DNA of 64,000 nt from Agaricus subrufescens. Its lineage: Eukaryota > Basidiomycota > Agaricomycetes > Agaricales > Agaricaceae. Where the stretch lies: contig CM057064.1 in NCBI GenBank assembly GCA_029945375.1, positions 2,232,001 to 2,296,000 on the forward strand, given 5' to 3'. Under the pieces are notes generated by a model. It searched no databases. It had not been told where the DNA came from and saw only the letters and a program-made list of their open reading frames with translations. The position numbers and the translations under genes were made by a program. The first letter of the stretch is position 1, and each line of letters starts with the position of its first letter. Positions 54,151 through 64,000 of this stretch are shown in pieces.

Positions 54151-55164
54151 CGAGGAATTGCACTCTGGGAGCTTGCAGGCCAGCTTTCGTTGTGAGGATT
54201 CTCAGTATAATCGTCACTATATTTCGAATATGCACGTGTGTGGTTGATTGGATACAACCCTTCGGTAGGGATTGTGACCGCGTTTGTGATTTTCTGAGCC
54301 GTGCATTGGACGTCCGATTTTTGCTAGGTGATGGAGGTTCTCTTCTTCAGTTGATGTGTGGCACTGGCAGGTTAACTTATTGAGAAAACCTACTCCTTAC
54401 ATAGAATCGTTCAGTGACCTGGTTGTGTCAGTTCTGAACAGCCTATCTGGTTCAATAGCCTAATAGAGTCGGGTGCTTCAGGGTGGATTAATCAGTGTCA
54501 TTGACGTGTTGGAAAGGCAGGAGGCAAATAAAGTCTCAGCCATCAAGCTGATGCTCCATCCTGAGGAGACATTTGGTACGTTCCCGCTAGGGTAAGGAAT
54601 TCTGGTGGAATAATGATTTGCTCGTTCAATGGTGCCATGTGTGTTTCGCTAGGGCCACACCTAGTATGGCCAAGCAAATTTCTATGGTTCGAGTCCCGAT
54701 GATTACATTTCTTCACAGCTGCCATATCATCGTTGATAAAACGCGTTGCATCGTTGAATGGGAATTGACTTGAGAGAAGTTTCTCTCATACCTTGTACTT
54801 AGGGATAAGCCTATTTGGAACTATGGGAGGCAGAAGGTGTATTCCTTAAACGCTTCTCTGTATTAGAGGACAATACCCGGGGATAGTGATGTCATCGTAA
54901 GATATATCGGATTACGGGTTGCTTGGTTGAACGTGAGGTTACTGCAGAATACATACACCCGATTTTATCTGCCAAGAAGTAGTGAAGGAAACACATTGTT
55001 TTCAGCTTTCAGTATCCTAAGTAACACCCAATCAAGATTCTCCTCTCATCCTTGTAACCGTCTCTCGTCTCTGCTTAGTCCCACTGCCTCGTTCGCCTCG
55101 TCGCCCTTTCAATCCAATTTGCTTGTGCTTTCTGCCATGTTCTAGTACATCGTGATATGTTTGA
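54151..55164. other. intergenic with a duplicated spacer
   Basis: Contains no gene. Its middle part is the spacer repeat listed next. The last about 200 bp are pyrimidine-rich and resemble the corresponding stretch 60050-60200 downstream of the second BTB gene. Confidence 0.45.
54545..54960. repeat. spacer repeat, copy 1
   Basis: Homologous in the same orientation to about 59575-59905: both carry ttctggtggaataatgatttg-like text, caagctgccatatcatcgttg-like text and ttgtacttagggataagcc-like text at equal spacing. It lies downstream of a BTB gene in both places, so it belongs to the duplicated BTB unit. Confidence 0.65.
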
Positions 55165-56388
55165 TTAATTTTGTTTATTCCATGAGCTCACCTCCTTCAA
55201 CCCAAAGTATTCTGGCAGCGCGAGCTCCAGTTTCACCTTTAACTCAGCCATTTCATGATTCAGTGCCTCTACACATTCCAAGAGACATTCTCCTTTGTTG
55301 CGAAACTTTAGAAGCTCAGGCATCCACGCTAGAATCTGGGTCGGTTCCATGTCCTCACAGAAAAGATGAATTTTCTGTTCCCAGATCTTCAGAATTGCTT
55401 TTTCACAGCGATCTTTGAGGCCAACAGCGATGCATTTCGTGGGGCTGTGAGAGAAAATAGGAGGGACTCGTAGGCGGGCTTTCGCAGCTGAGAGGTTTGC
55501 AAAGCCGCGGAAGAGACGAATTTTCTGAGCATCATTGAGAGCGGATAGGCTGTAACACGAGGTTGGGATTTCGTTAATAGCCTGAGCCGACAGAGGGTTT
55601 TTCTGTGGTCCCGTACAGTTGAGAGCCCATTTAATTGATATTAGATAATGATGGTACGCTTCTGCCTGGAGCGAAATGTCATTATACTGCTCTGCAATAT
55701 TTAAAATAAGGCCGAGTTTTGAAGCTGTTTCAAGCGAAGTCCTATCCCTGTCTCGGGAAAGGGAAAGGAGGAGATTATCTTTGAGGCTGGGACTAATACC
55801 CTCCCAGGAACATTCTAGCGCCACCTGTAGAAGGAATGCGACCTCATCAAGAAGAAAGGTCTTCGAATCAAGCGAAGAACCAGACATGATTTTGTGTGCC
55901 CGATTCTGGATACCTGAAAACTCATATTTATGGGCTAGTGACGCAACCCTTGCTATACCAAGGATAGCTGGTGCATCTAGAGTTCCTGGTTCGGGTTCAG
56001 GATCGGTCAAACTAGGAATAAAAAAAGTTGGGAAGGGTTTTTCTATCTAAATGCAAGTAACATAATAATACGTACAGGTGATATAAAATACGACACAAGG
56101 CGCGAAAATCATCCACTGCGTCGTCGCACACAATAGGGTCCTCATCTGACTGCCCGGATTGATCGCAGATTTGCTGAGGCAATGAAAACATTTGTTTGAA
56201 GAAGGGCGAATTTATGCTAAGGATACTCCGATGGAGCTATAGAGATAGATAAAAGCTCAGAAATCAGACGACGATAGCTCAAGAACTACTGTACGGACAT
56301 TGAACAACCGGTTTCCGACCTGAAGTATACAACTTCCGTCTTCAAAGTAGAACTCTTCGTCTCTTATCGGGGGGTGTTTACAAGCCAT
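55165..56388 (-). CDS. BTB/POZ-domain protein A
   Basis: Three exons. The ATG at 56386-56388 gives MACKHPPIRDEEFYFEDGSC and the start of a BTB fold. After an intron (about 56230-56290), LHRSILSINSPFFKQMFSLP and DDAVDDFRALCRILYHL complete the BTB domain. A second intron precedes the long C-terminal exon: LTDPEPEPGTLDAPAILGIA, RVASLAHKYEFSGIQNRAHK, LECSWEGISPSLKDNLLLSL, TASKLGLILNIAEQYND, DAQKIRLFRGFANLS, NHEMAELKVKLELALPEYFG and the stop at 55165. BTB proteins of this basidiomycete type are presumed Cul3 adaptors or self-associating regulators; no function is known. It is a close paralogue of 60242-61464. Confidence 0.83.
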
Positions 56389-57100
56389 CGTCGTGGACGT
56401 TATTTACCAGTGTTAGGTAAGGTGTGGTCGCTCTTTGTGCTTGATCGGGGTGTTCCCACAGGTATTTCGGTATTTTTCTTGCATGCCAGTGGTGGTGATC
56501 ACCACGATCGACACGCGCTGCCATAATGACGCACACTGAGTTATCAAAATAACCGACCAAAAGTGGGCAGGAGCAGATGGTTCCACACAGTTCAATCTTG
56601 GTCGGTTAAGCACTGTTTGACTTGTCCATTTTCTCCGGTCGTGATAATTTCATCAGTCGGTCGGAACAGCCAGTTAATCCGAGGAATTATTCAACCCTCT
56701 TTACATGTTGGTGGATCTTATTGCCTGTACAGGCAGGAAACTGCACCACCTTGTTGAGTACCAGTGTTTGACACCGCCTTCTAGCGTATAGAGGGTTCCT
56801 TAGTAGCATCCATCTGCGAATCGTGGTATATGATTGACATGGGGATTATGTTTGAGTGTTGGGAATGTTAGGGTCAGTGGCTTTCATTAGTTATTGTCCG
56901 CAAGAGAAACTTTTTTCGGAGCCCTACAGCCTAGCTAGGGTGCAAATTATTTGGATCCCCAGTCTTGAGGGGAATGATATCTTGAACCATTCTGGGGAGA
57001 ACCATCGCACTGGTCTCCGGTTGAAGGAGTGCTCACCTGACCATGTTTGGGATACAAGGGGCTATATGGGTGTTTGCCTTATGACAGTCTTAAAACTTTC
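56389..57100. other. BTB-A upstream region
   Basis: No gene. The first about 220 bp resemble the sequence upstream of the right BTB-B gene and of the left stub (ggtgttcccacag…, …cttggtcggttaagcactg), so the promoter region was duplicated along with the gene. Confidence 0.5.
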
Positions 57101-57104
57101 ATAA

Positions 57105-57250
57105 GGTTTATAAGGGTGAGAAAAGGTATATTACACTTTCTTCATGCCGTCGCAGCCTTGTCTAGTCAATATGATATTCTGAATGAAGGCAAAGCTTCAA
57201 GTATCAGGGTAATTGAATCAATTATTTATTAACAGGGCTCCAGTACGATA
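57105..57250. repeat. dispersed repeat, short copy
   Basis: Matches 63870-64000 in the same orientation and 16350-16500 in reverse (shared tcaatatgatatt, gcagccttg and aaagct…caggta). In both blocks it abuts the 3' end of F-box 2. Confidence 0.7.
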
Positions 57251-57259
57251 AAAAAACTG

Positions 57260-58423
57260 CTATGGCCCAAAGGCAAGGGAATCCACCAGTATATCGAACG
57301 GGACGAGTAGGTCAGCCTTAATCTTATCAACTGCCGATTGAGCAAACCCTTCAATTGCTTGTTCCGTTGCACGCTCGCGACGGGTTGCACCATCCCAAAT
57401 AAATCCACCATCCCGAAGTGGCGGCTGACACCGACGAGTAGGAGAGAGATGCAAATATCGGAGCCGCGGGAGTTCTTTGGTAGTTTCCAACCACATTCAC
57501 TTTCATACTGTCATAAGCAGACATCCAGGAGTGGATAGACATGTCACTTACCACCACCTTGTCTGTACACTCTGTGAGTCCAATTGACACCGTAACGTAG
57601 CAACTCATCATTGTAAGTTGCTGACATCTTTTGATTTGAGCAATATCCTCTGGTGCGATCAAACGTGTCCAGGGTGTCTCTACTGACCACCCGAGGGTGG
57701 TAAGGGCGTGGAATGCGGAACGTAAGGCATTCCAGATCTGGACATCGTCCAAGGAGATCTGCGACGTCATCGATCAAATCCTGGGTTACATTTAACTTGA
57801 GTTCCCAGGTCATTGAAAACAAAGACAGATTGGAAAATGGTTTGAGACTGAATCCAGGAAACATAGGTGTAACGACAACCATGATTTTCAACTCTCGAAG
57901 GCGAGGGAGGGATCCAAAAGCATTGAATGTATCTGTCACCAAATCTAATACTGGATCCTTGACTGACCAATATGACCACCTAATCTGATTCAGACTGGCT
58001 GCATCGTGAGTTCAGAGATCACTCACTCTAAGGTATGCAAGTTTGTCAGAGTCGGGGCCAAATTATTCATTAGCCGGAGCCATGGAAGCAGGCGGTCGAA
58101 AGGATGGGAACCGTGAGTGGCGATAATCATCTTCTTCGTGCAACGACCAAAGGCCAGCTCCTCCCCGCGACTCAACTTCTCCAAGAGCACTACATAGTGT
58201 TCTATCCCACTTGAGAGTGGGCCAAAGGAGTGTAGGGTTTCAAACATAATAGGCGAGATGCAACGGTCGAAGCGCTTTGCGACGAGCCGCATTTTATTTT
58301 GATCACATCGATCATACTACTGAATTTGAGCTTGAACAACGACGTGTGAAGGGTGCTGCTCACCAGAAATTCGGCTATATGCAAAATCAGCTCATCCGGA
58401 AGATCAAGGAATGTGGTCGGCAT
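57260..58423 (-). pseudogene. F-box protein 2 copy with internal deletion
   Basis: Inverted copy of 14751-16324. The start MPTTFLDLPDELILHIAEFL, the first intron, MRLVAKRFDRCISPIMFETL, WLRLMNNLAPTLTNLHTLE, FGSLPRLRELKIM and DLLGRCPDLECLTFRIPRP are all readable. At about 57692 the sequence jumps from the counterpart of about 15479 to that of about 15890. This removes about 411 bp of leucine-rich repeats and shifts the frame, so the reading ends early at 57544. The former last exon (LRYLHLSPTRRCQPPLRDGG) survives to 57260 in another frame. Either a truncated F-box protein or no product is made. Confidence 0.8.
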
Positions 58424-58578
58424 GTCTCTTTTGAATGGCAGATATGCGTAATATCCCAGGGAAGAGGAATGATTGTGATAACAAGTTAAGAGGAAAGCAC
58501 ATGTTTAATGCTCAAAAATTCTCACCGTCCCCACATTGACATAAAAGCTGAACGTCGTGGCGCGATGTTTGAGTGTCT
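58424..58578. promoter_or_regulatory. relic bidirectional promoter
   Basis: Inverted counterpart of 14579-14750, conserved over most of its length although both flanking genes are broken. Confidence 0.5.
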
Positions 58579-58790
58579 ATGTACACCTTCCCCAAGACGT
58601 GTCTTCCTGTCGAGGTCTTCAACAACATTATCGACCCTGCTATAATTCTCGGGGCACTTACCATTGAAGGGGTCACCCTCATCTACCCTCGCTGGAAACT
58701 GCGCTACTAGGGAACACTGTTCAAGTCCGTCACACTTGATCCTTTCGACGCCGACATTCCCGACCTGGAGAAATGTGCCCACTTGGCACC
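58579..58790 (+). pseudogene. F-box-like protein 1 copy, truncated
   Basis: Inverted copy of the start of 13253-14578: MYTFPKTCLPVEVFNNIID, ALTIEGVTLIYPRWKLRY, an in-frame TAG at 58708-58710, then LFKSVTLDPFDADIPDLEK. Homology stops near 58790; the remaining about 350 codons are missing. Confidence 0.83.
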
Positions 58791-59084
58791 GTCCGTCAGT
58801 GTGGGCGGGCAGGGCGGGCGGGGAAATCGGTGTCACATTGAAACAAAAGTGGGAAGTTTGAAGTTCTTCCAAAAAAAATCTAACAAATACTTTTATTCTG
58901 TGGAAAGACATCTATTTAGGATCCAGTGTTATGGAAAGCCATCCAATATTCCTTCAACTACACCAATCTGTATGTACTCTTATTCCAAATTAATGCCGAA
59001 ACTGCAGATATGGTTATTTTATGTTGCGTATGCATAGTTTAGCCTTATTTTCAACCCCTTGTTTTCCTGATAGGGCCTAAGGAT

Positions 59085-59500
59085 TAGAATCTGGGCCGGT
59101 CAAGTGTTCACACCAAGTCAATTGAAATCTGCTCTGAGGTGTCCAGAATTGCTTTTTCACAGCAATCTTTGGGGTCATGAGCGATACATTTCGCGGTGCA
59201 GTGAGAAAAAAGAGGAGAGACTTGTAGGCGGGCTTTCAGAGCTGAACAGTAGGCAAAGCCACGGAAGAGACAAAATTGAGAGTGGGTAGGTTATCACACG
59301 AAGTTGGGATTTCGATAATGGCTTAGACCAACAGAGGAATTTTTTATTGGTTCTGTGCAGTTGAAAGTCCAGTTAATTGTAATTAGATATCGATGGTATG
59401 CTTCTGCCTGAAGTAAAATTTAATTATAGTGCTCAGCAATTTTTAAATTCAGGCTGAGTTTTTATGTTGTTTGAAGTGAAGCTTTATCTTCGGTTCGTCT
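59085..59500 (-). pseudogene. BTB gene relic
   Basis: Nucleotide-level copy of the C-terminal exon of the BTB genes (compare 55320-55720). The segments corresponding to EKAILKIWEQ, SPTKCIAVGLK and the KARLRVPP region can be followed at 59130-59240, and those near the YHHYLISIKW region at 59350-59400. Deletions and frameshifts break the frame throughout. It sits between the F-box relics and BTB-B. Confidence 0.68.
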
Positions 59501-59574
59501 AGTACAAAGGAAAGGAGGAGACGACTTTTGGAGCTGGCACTAATGCCTTCGTTGGAGGCGGATGAAGCCTCGGG

Positions 59575-59905
59575 GATCAAGTTAGTGGTCCGTCCTGATG
59601 AGTCAATTGGTTGAATTAATGCAATCTCACTATGTCCCTGCTGGGTTAGAGAAATCTGGTAAAATATTGATTTACTCGTTGAAGTCATGTTTATATTGTT
59701 AGTATGATAGTCATAGTCAAACAATGTTCTGTGGTTCAAGCTTCAGTGACTCTCACATTTCCTCACAAGCTGCCAAATCGTTGTGTGTGAAACGTGTGTA
59801 GTCCTAGCATGGCAATTGACTCAGGAAAAGTTTTGTAAATACCTTGTACTTTGGAACTAGCCTATTGACAACTACGAGACACATAAGGAGCACTAATGTG
59901 GCTAC
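59575..59905. repeat. spacer repeat, copy 2
   Basis: Partner of 54545-54960. Confidence 0.65.
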
Positions 59906-60241
59906 TTGTAGTCAAAAAAAAATCCAAAGGAGTAAGAGAATAGTCTTCACGACCGAAAAGAGAAAAGGTAGAAGATAAGATAGTGTGAAAATTGAAATAT
60001 CGAATGACCTTCAACAAAGGCATTAAATGTTATCTCCAACTTGAAGTATTCTTGGTCACATCCTGTCAAAACTCTCCTCTTCCTGCGTCAAGTTTGCACC
60101 TCGCCTCCCCCTCGTCGTCATCTCTCCGTCTGTCTCCGAATCTTTTACCTTACTTGGTTTTTCCTTATTTTCCCCCTTCTATCCATTTCATTCATGCTTT
60201 CTCATCTGTTCTGATGCTTCATAATTATTTTACCACCTAAT

Positions 60242-61464
60242 CTATTGACTGAACGAACTTACCTCTTTCAACCCAAAGTATTCTGGTAGCGCGAGGCTCG
60301 CTTTCTGCCTCAAAGAAGCTATTTCCTGATTGAGTGCCAGTACGCACTCCAAAGAAGTGTCTTTTTCTTTGAAGCGCACAAGCAGGTCTGGTGCAGCGAT
60401 TAAAATTCTGATAGCTCCAGCACCTGGGGTACCAGAAAATAACGCCCATGTCTTCTCTATTGCCTTTCCACAACGACGCTGATGACCATGCGCGATACAA
60501 CCCGATTCGTTATGAGCGAAAAAAGGAGGGTATTTTAGGTGATCTTTCAGAGATGAAAGCTGAGCGAAGCCGCGGAAGAGGCGAAGTTTCTGATAGTCAT
60601 TGAGAGCGGACAGGCTGTGAAATGAAGTAGAAGTTTTGGCAATAGTTTGAACTGAAAAGGGATCTCCCCGCAGTTTCGTGAAGTGGAACGACCAATTGAT
60701 TGCATCCAAATATTGGTTATAGGCTCTTGCCTGAAGCCAAATGCACTTGTACCGCTCAGCTAAGTTTAAAATTAAGCCGAGTTTTGAAGCTGTTTCAAGG
60801 GAGTTTATGTCAGTGTCTAGTGCAAGGTCACTGAGGAGGCGCTCCCCGAGTTTGGGAGTGATATCAGTCCAGGAACATTCTAGCGCCACTTCTAGAGTAA
60901 CAGCAACCTCATCGAGAGAGAGAGACTTCATAGTACACCCAGAACCAGACAAGATTTTGTGTGCCCAATTCTGGATACCTGTAAACTCGTATTTATGGGC
61001 TAGTGATGCGACTCTTGCTATACGAAGGATAGCTGGTGCATCAAGAGTTCCGGGCTCTGGTCCAGGCTCGGTTAAACTAGAAGCAGAGAATGGGAGGTAT
61101 TGGCATAGAGATGTGAGGAGGGATGTGAATACGTACTTGCAATACAAAGTATGACACAAGGCACGAAAATCCTCCACTGAGTCATCGCACTGGATAGGAT
61201 CCCCATCTGACTGTCCAGATTGATCGCTGGTTGGCTGAGGCAAAGAAAACATTTGCTTGAAGAAGCTGGAGTTTACGCTAAGGATACTTCGATGGAGCTA
61301 TCAAAACAGATGAAAATTCAGAAATGAGAGATCGATAGCTATAAAGTTACTGTACGGACATTGAACAAGCGGTCCCGGACTTGAAGTATACAACTCCCAT
61401 CTTCAAAGTAGAAGTCTTCATCTCTTGTCAGGGGAGGTTTGTGACCCATTGCCGTCGATGACAT
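60242..61464 (-). CDS. BTB/POZ-domain protein B
   Basis: Close paralogue of BTB-A with the same three-exon layout. The ATG at 61462-61464 (MSSTAMGHK) or 61447-61449 (MGHKPP, matching BTB-A better) leads to LTRDEDFYFEDGSCILQVRD. The second exon gives LHRSILSVNSSFFKQMFSLP and DSVEDFRALCHTLYCK. The last exon gives LTEPGPEPGTLDAPAILRIA, VASLAHKYEFTGIQNWAHKI, VALECSWTDITPKLGERLLS, NDYQKLRLFRGFAQLS and LNQEIASLRQKASLALPEYF, with a stop at 60242. At FGLKE the sequence gtaagttcg is a perfect donor, so an extra downstream exon is possible. The reading frame is intact and likely expressed. It neighbours the RRP46 relic, as the BTB stub does on the left. Confidence 0.83.
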
Positions 61465-61780
61465 GATATGTAGATACAAGTCAGGGTCAAACAGGATCGC
61501 CCTCCTACCAGCAAGACGTGCAGAAAAATATAATATGCATAAGTAAGATGTGGAAGTTTCTTGAAATTACGTACGTAAGGGGCTTGATTACAGGGTTCCC
61601 ACGGCAGTTATTCCTGGATTCCAGAGCGATGAACATGCGCCGGGATCTCCGCACCAATAAAATGTCCAGAAAATCGAAATATCCTACCAAGGTCTGGCCA
61701 GAGTAGATGACTCTGACAGGTTCGGTTTTGGTCAGTCAAGCACCGCATATTTCACTTTCTTCTCACTAGCCAACCTACAG

Positions 61781-62727
61781 GGGAGACGTCTTCTCTGGCA
61801 TCAATCACCGGCCCAATAGAGGTCAGGTTGGCTGCGGGAACAAGCAAAGTCCTCACACGGCCTCTTTTCAACACAGCCGCCACCGAATCTGAAGTAATTC
61901 CATCAGCTATATGTGCTGCTCTTATACCCTCCTTGATTTTGAACAAGCACCCTCGAACGCTTGTACTGTTATGCCCCATACGTCACCTCTCGAACATTTC
62001 TCCTTTTTCTTTCTTTCTTCTCCGGCTGTCTATCTAATTACTCTCTCTCTCTCTCCGCCTCTCTGTCTCCTGCTCGCGCTGCTCTATAGATTCCTTAACA
62101 TAACCCGTATAGTAAGAAGTAGAAGGTATATAAAGGCCCAGCGATGTAGTAGCTAAATCATCTTGGTATTACATTGTTTCTCCTTCTCTACGAAGCTGCC
62201 CTCTTAGGGAACCTCCTAGCGGTTAACATGTACAGCTTGTGGTACACCTCTCACCTCTCCGCGGACACGATGGAAGTAGCCACTCCTTGATGTTGATTTT
62301 GTGGTTGATCCATCTGATGATGAATGTGCCTCTATCAATGCAGGAGAATGTTTTGCGTTCATGTTTGTTGAAGGCGTCTGGAGTGGTATAGAAAGCGTGT
62401 GGCCAAGCTGGCGGTCTCGGTCAGGAACATTTGCAGAGAGACCTTCCTGATGCGCAAGGGGTGTGTAATGCTATGAAGAGTAGTATTTCATGGATGGGTA
62501 CCGCAGAATCATTCGAGCAGCTGTCCTCGAGTAATATCAAGTTCGATGAAGGGCGAGGAGCTGAGTCCGCTGTTGACGAAGATGTTGGGATGGAGATCTG
62601 GTACGCCTTTGCTGTCACTGTCGCTACCTTCCAGGCTCACGGTTTCTATGATCTCACAGGCCGTGATTGCATAGTTGTTGACCTGTGGAATACAACTCTG
62701 GAATCTGTTCCACGCTCTCCTTGCTAA
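61781..62727 (+). pseudogene. RRP46 exosome subunit pseudogene, inverted twin
   Basis: Inverted copy of 11969-12715, starting at the same splice acceptor (…ctacag, then gggagacg). Readable parts are ITGPIEVRLAAG, VLTRPLFNTAATESEVIPSA and SLILNKHPRTLVLL, then a region with insertions and losses (61975-62260). DPSEDE-like text is next, followed by FAFMFVEGVWSGIESVWPSW, SRSGTFAER, and finally NAMKSSISWMGTAESFEQLS and IWYAFAVTV. Exon 1 is absent here too. Frame breaks at several places, including near 62448, rule out function. Confidence 0.8.
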
Positions 62728-62769
62728 AATGTGGCAACCATTTATGTTAACCGACGCCACGAATTCCTT

Positions 62770-64000
62770 CGATTCGGGTACAGGTCGTGGAAGAATCTAG
62801 TATGTAAATCTCTTCTTTTCACTAAATAAGCAGTAATTAAGGCCACAGCCACGTTTCGTCAATACGGCATGAGGAACCGCTCGACCAGCGCCTTGATGAG
62901 GCATTGAGAGACAAGGGCTTTGCCTCAATTCTTATTTTGTAGCTTTTGAACGCTACTCCTTAGTCGTGTATTTTTAGGTGATCTATGTGAGGGAATATAC
63001 AATCGGATGGTACGAACGAAAGGTACCGATAATAACGAGAGAGGCATTGCCACCAGATTCTAGTACTGGAATCTTTCATCACTTTTGGTAGGTGGAAGTG
63101 TTTCTTCTGCCGCAGACCGGGCAATAATCGAGCAACCTCAGACTTCGTTCCTATCAGACATTTGCCACCACTTGATGTTACCCCATTCATCGAATGGCCT
63201 GAGCTTCTGAGGTCAAAAGTTCCAACTTACTTCCCATACAAAGTTGCAGTTCATACTGCTGGTTATCACCTGTACGGTACAGGGCGAAGGCGATTAGTGA
63301 CAAACTTTAATGGTAAAATATATGGGGACTCTCAATATATTTATTCTCCTGCACAATGTATAAGGTTCAATCTACCTCACCAAGCCCGGAATTTTCAGGT
63401 AAGCGTTATAGAAAGCCATGGTCAAGTTTCTTAATAGATATCATCAGGCTTTATATGACGGCATTCTGTTCTAATTTAATCTCAATTCTTCGCTGTCACC
63501 CCCAAATCAAATCTCACTCTTAATTAAAGCAACTACTTTCACGTATAGACGCATGGGCGGTAAAATACGAATGGTTTTTCAATTGGAGAAAACGCCGACG
63601 GAGGGTGTGGAAGTCAGACTGGGCAATTGACAGTCAATGACACTGAGCGACTTCACTTAAACCGAACGCATACAAGCGAAATAGATACTGTGCTATTACA
63701 CCGGCCAGACAAGCCGGCCTCTACTCTTGATACTAAGTAACTGTTGTCTATTGAACCTTATCTGCACTAAAAGGTTATTCAACTCTCTACATAATATCGC
63801 GTTCTTTTCCTTCATCCAGCCCTGGGCCGTTTCTCTGTCTATACCGCCCTACCCGTTCTATGTATCACACTCCATACACTTTCATAAGGCTTAGAAGGCT
63901 AAACTAAGGTATGTCGCATTTTCCTCATGGTGTAGCAGCCTTGTACCGTCAATATGATATTTTGAACGAAGCCAAAGCTACAGGTATCAAAGTAGTTGAA
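62770..64000. repeat. dispersed repeat, right inverted copy (runs off the window)
   Basis: Reverse-complement counterpart of 11020-11870 and 16350-17480, including cgttcggtttaagtgaa-like text and the YDILNEAKATGI-like reading near 63940. Its far boundary is outside the window. Confidence 0.72.
62953..63090 (+). pseudogene. glutathione synthetase C-terminal relic, inverted
   Basis: Sense-strand remnant of the GSS end: MVRTKGTDNNERGIATRF is readable, followed at once by a stop and frame loss. It is third in the window after the intact gene and 11488-11641. Confidence 0.78.

Noticed and set aside
54640..54700. tRNA-like tggttcgagtcccg box
   Set aside because: No acceptor, D-arm or anticodon stem can be built around it, and the homologous repeat copy at 59730 does not keep it.
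58522..58911. Minus-strand 129-codon ORF
   Set aside because: It lies antisense to the F-box 1 relic and is open only because the sense strand was once coding.

Overview
The window is nuclear DNA of a filamentous basidiomycete, most likely an Agaricomycete. The evidence is genes split by many short (about 45-70 nt) GT-AG introns, families typical of mushroom-forming fungi (F-box and BTB expansions, a DUF6593-type protein, an arrestin-like protein, a microsomal P450), a Tad-like LINE and a CACTA/tnp2-type transposon. No rRNA or tRNA gene was seen. All exon joins were read by eye.

Layout. 1-5255: the 3' part of an uncharacterised acidic gene and a minus-strand cytochrome P450 that carries a probable in-frame stop. 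5256-10255: a 5'-truncated non-LTR retrotransposon with perfect 15-bp target-site duplications, a zinc-knuckle ORF1 fragment, an intact endonuclease/reverse-transcriptase ORF2 and a poly(A) tail. 11020-17200: the left copy of a segmental duplication, holding a glutathione-synthetase tail relic, an RRP46 exosome-subunit pseudogene, a BTB exon-1 stub and an intact divergent pair of F-box-like genes. 17309-34387: a housekeeping block with glutathione synthetase, RPAP1/RBA50, a zinc-type dehydrogenase/reductase, an arrestin-like protein, a TDT-family dicarboxylate/malate-type transporter, a HIT protein and an SLP1-like SUN-domain ER protein. 35936-36647: a DUF6593-like gene. 37003-43635: a 6.6-kb CACTA-type element with 24-bp inverted ends and a 3-bp ACA duplication. 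It carries two unrelated cargo genes, a transposon gene lacking its catalytic core, and a dense array of perfect DNA hairpins near its 3' end. 47584-54150: EBP2, a putative secreted protein and AVL9. 54545-64000: the right, inverted and decayed copy of the segmental duplication, where BTB genes have multiplied.

The housekeeping genes point to unrelated core jobs: glutathione synthesis, Pol II assembly, rRNA processing, ER quality control and late secretion. The accessory part tells one story. The block [GSS tail - RRP46 fragment - BTB - F-box - F-box] exists twice in opposite orientation about 43 kb apart. The left copy lost its BTB gene and kept its F-box pair. The right copy kept and amplified BTB genes and lost its F-box pair. 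Both RRP46 copies are broken. The most unusual sequence is the hairpin array at 42683-43621. At least 14 different short-loop stems lie in under 1 kb, and two related hairpins differ by paired, compensating substitutions.
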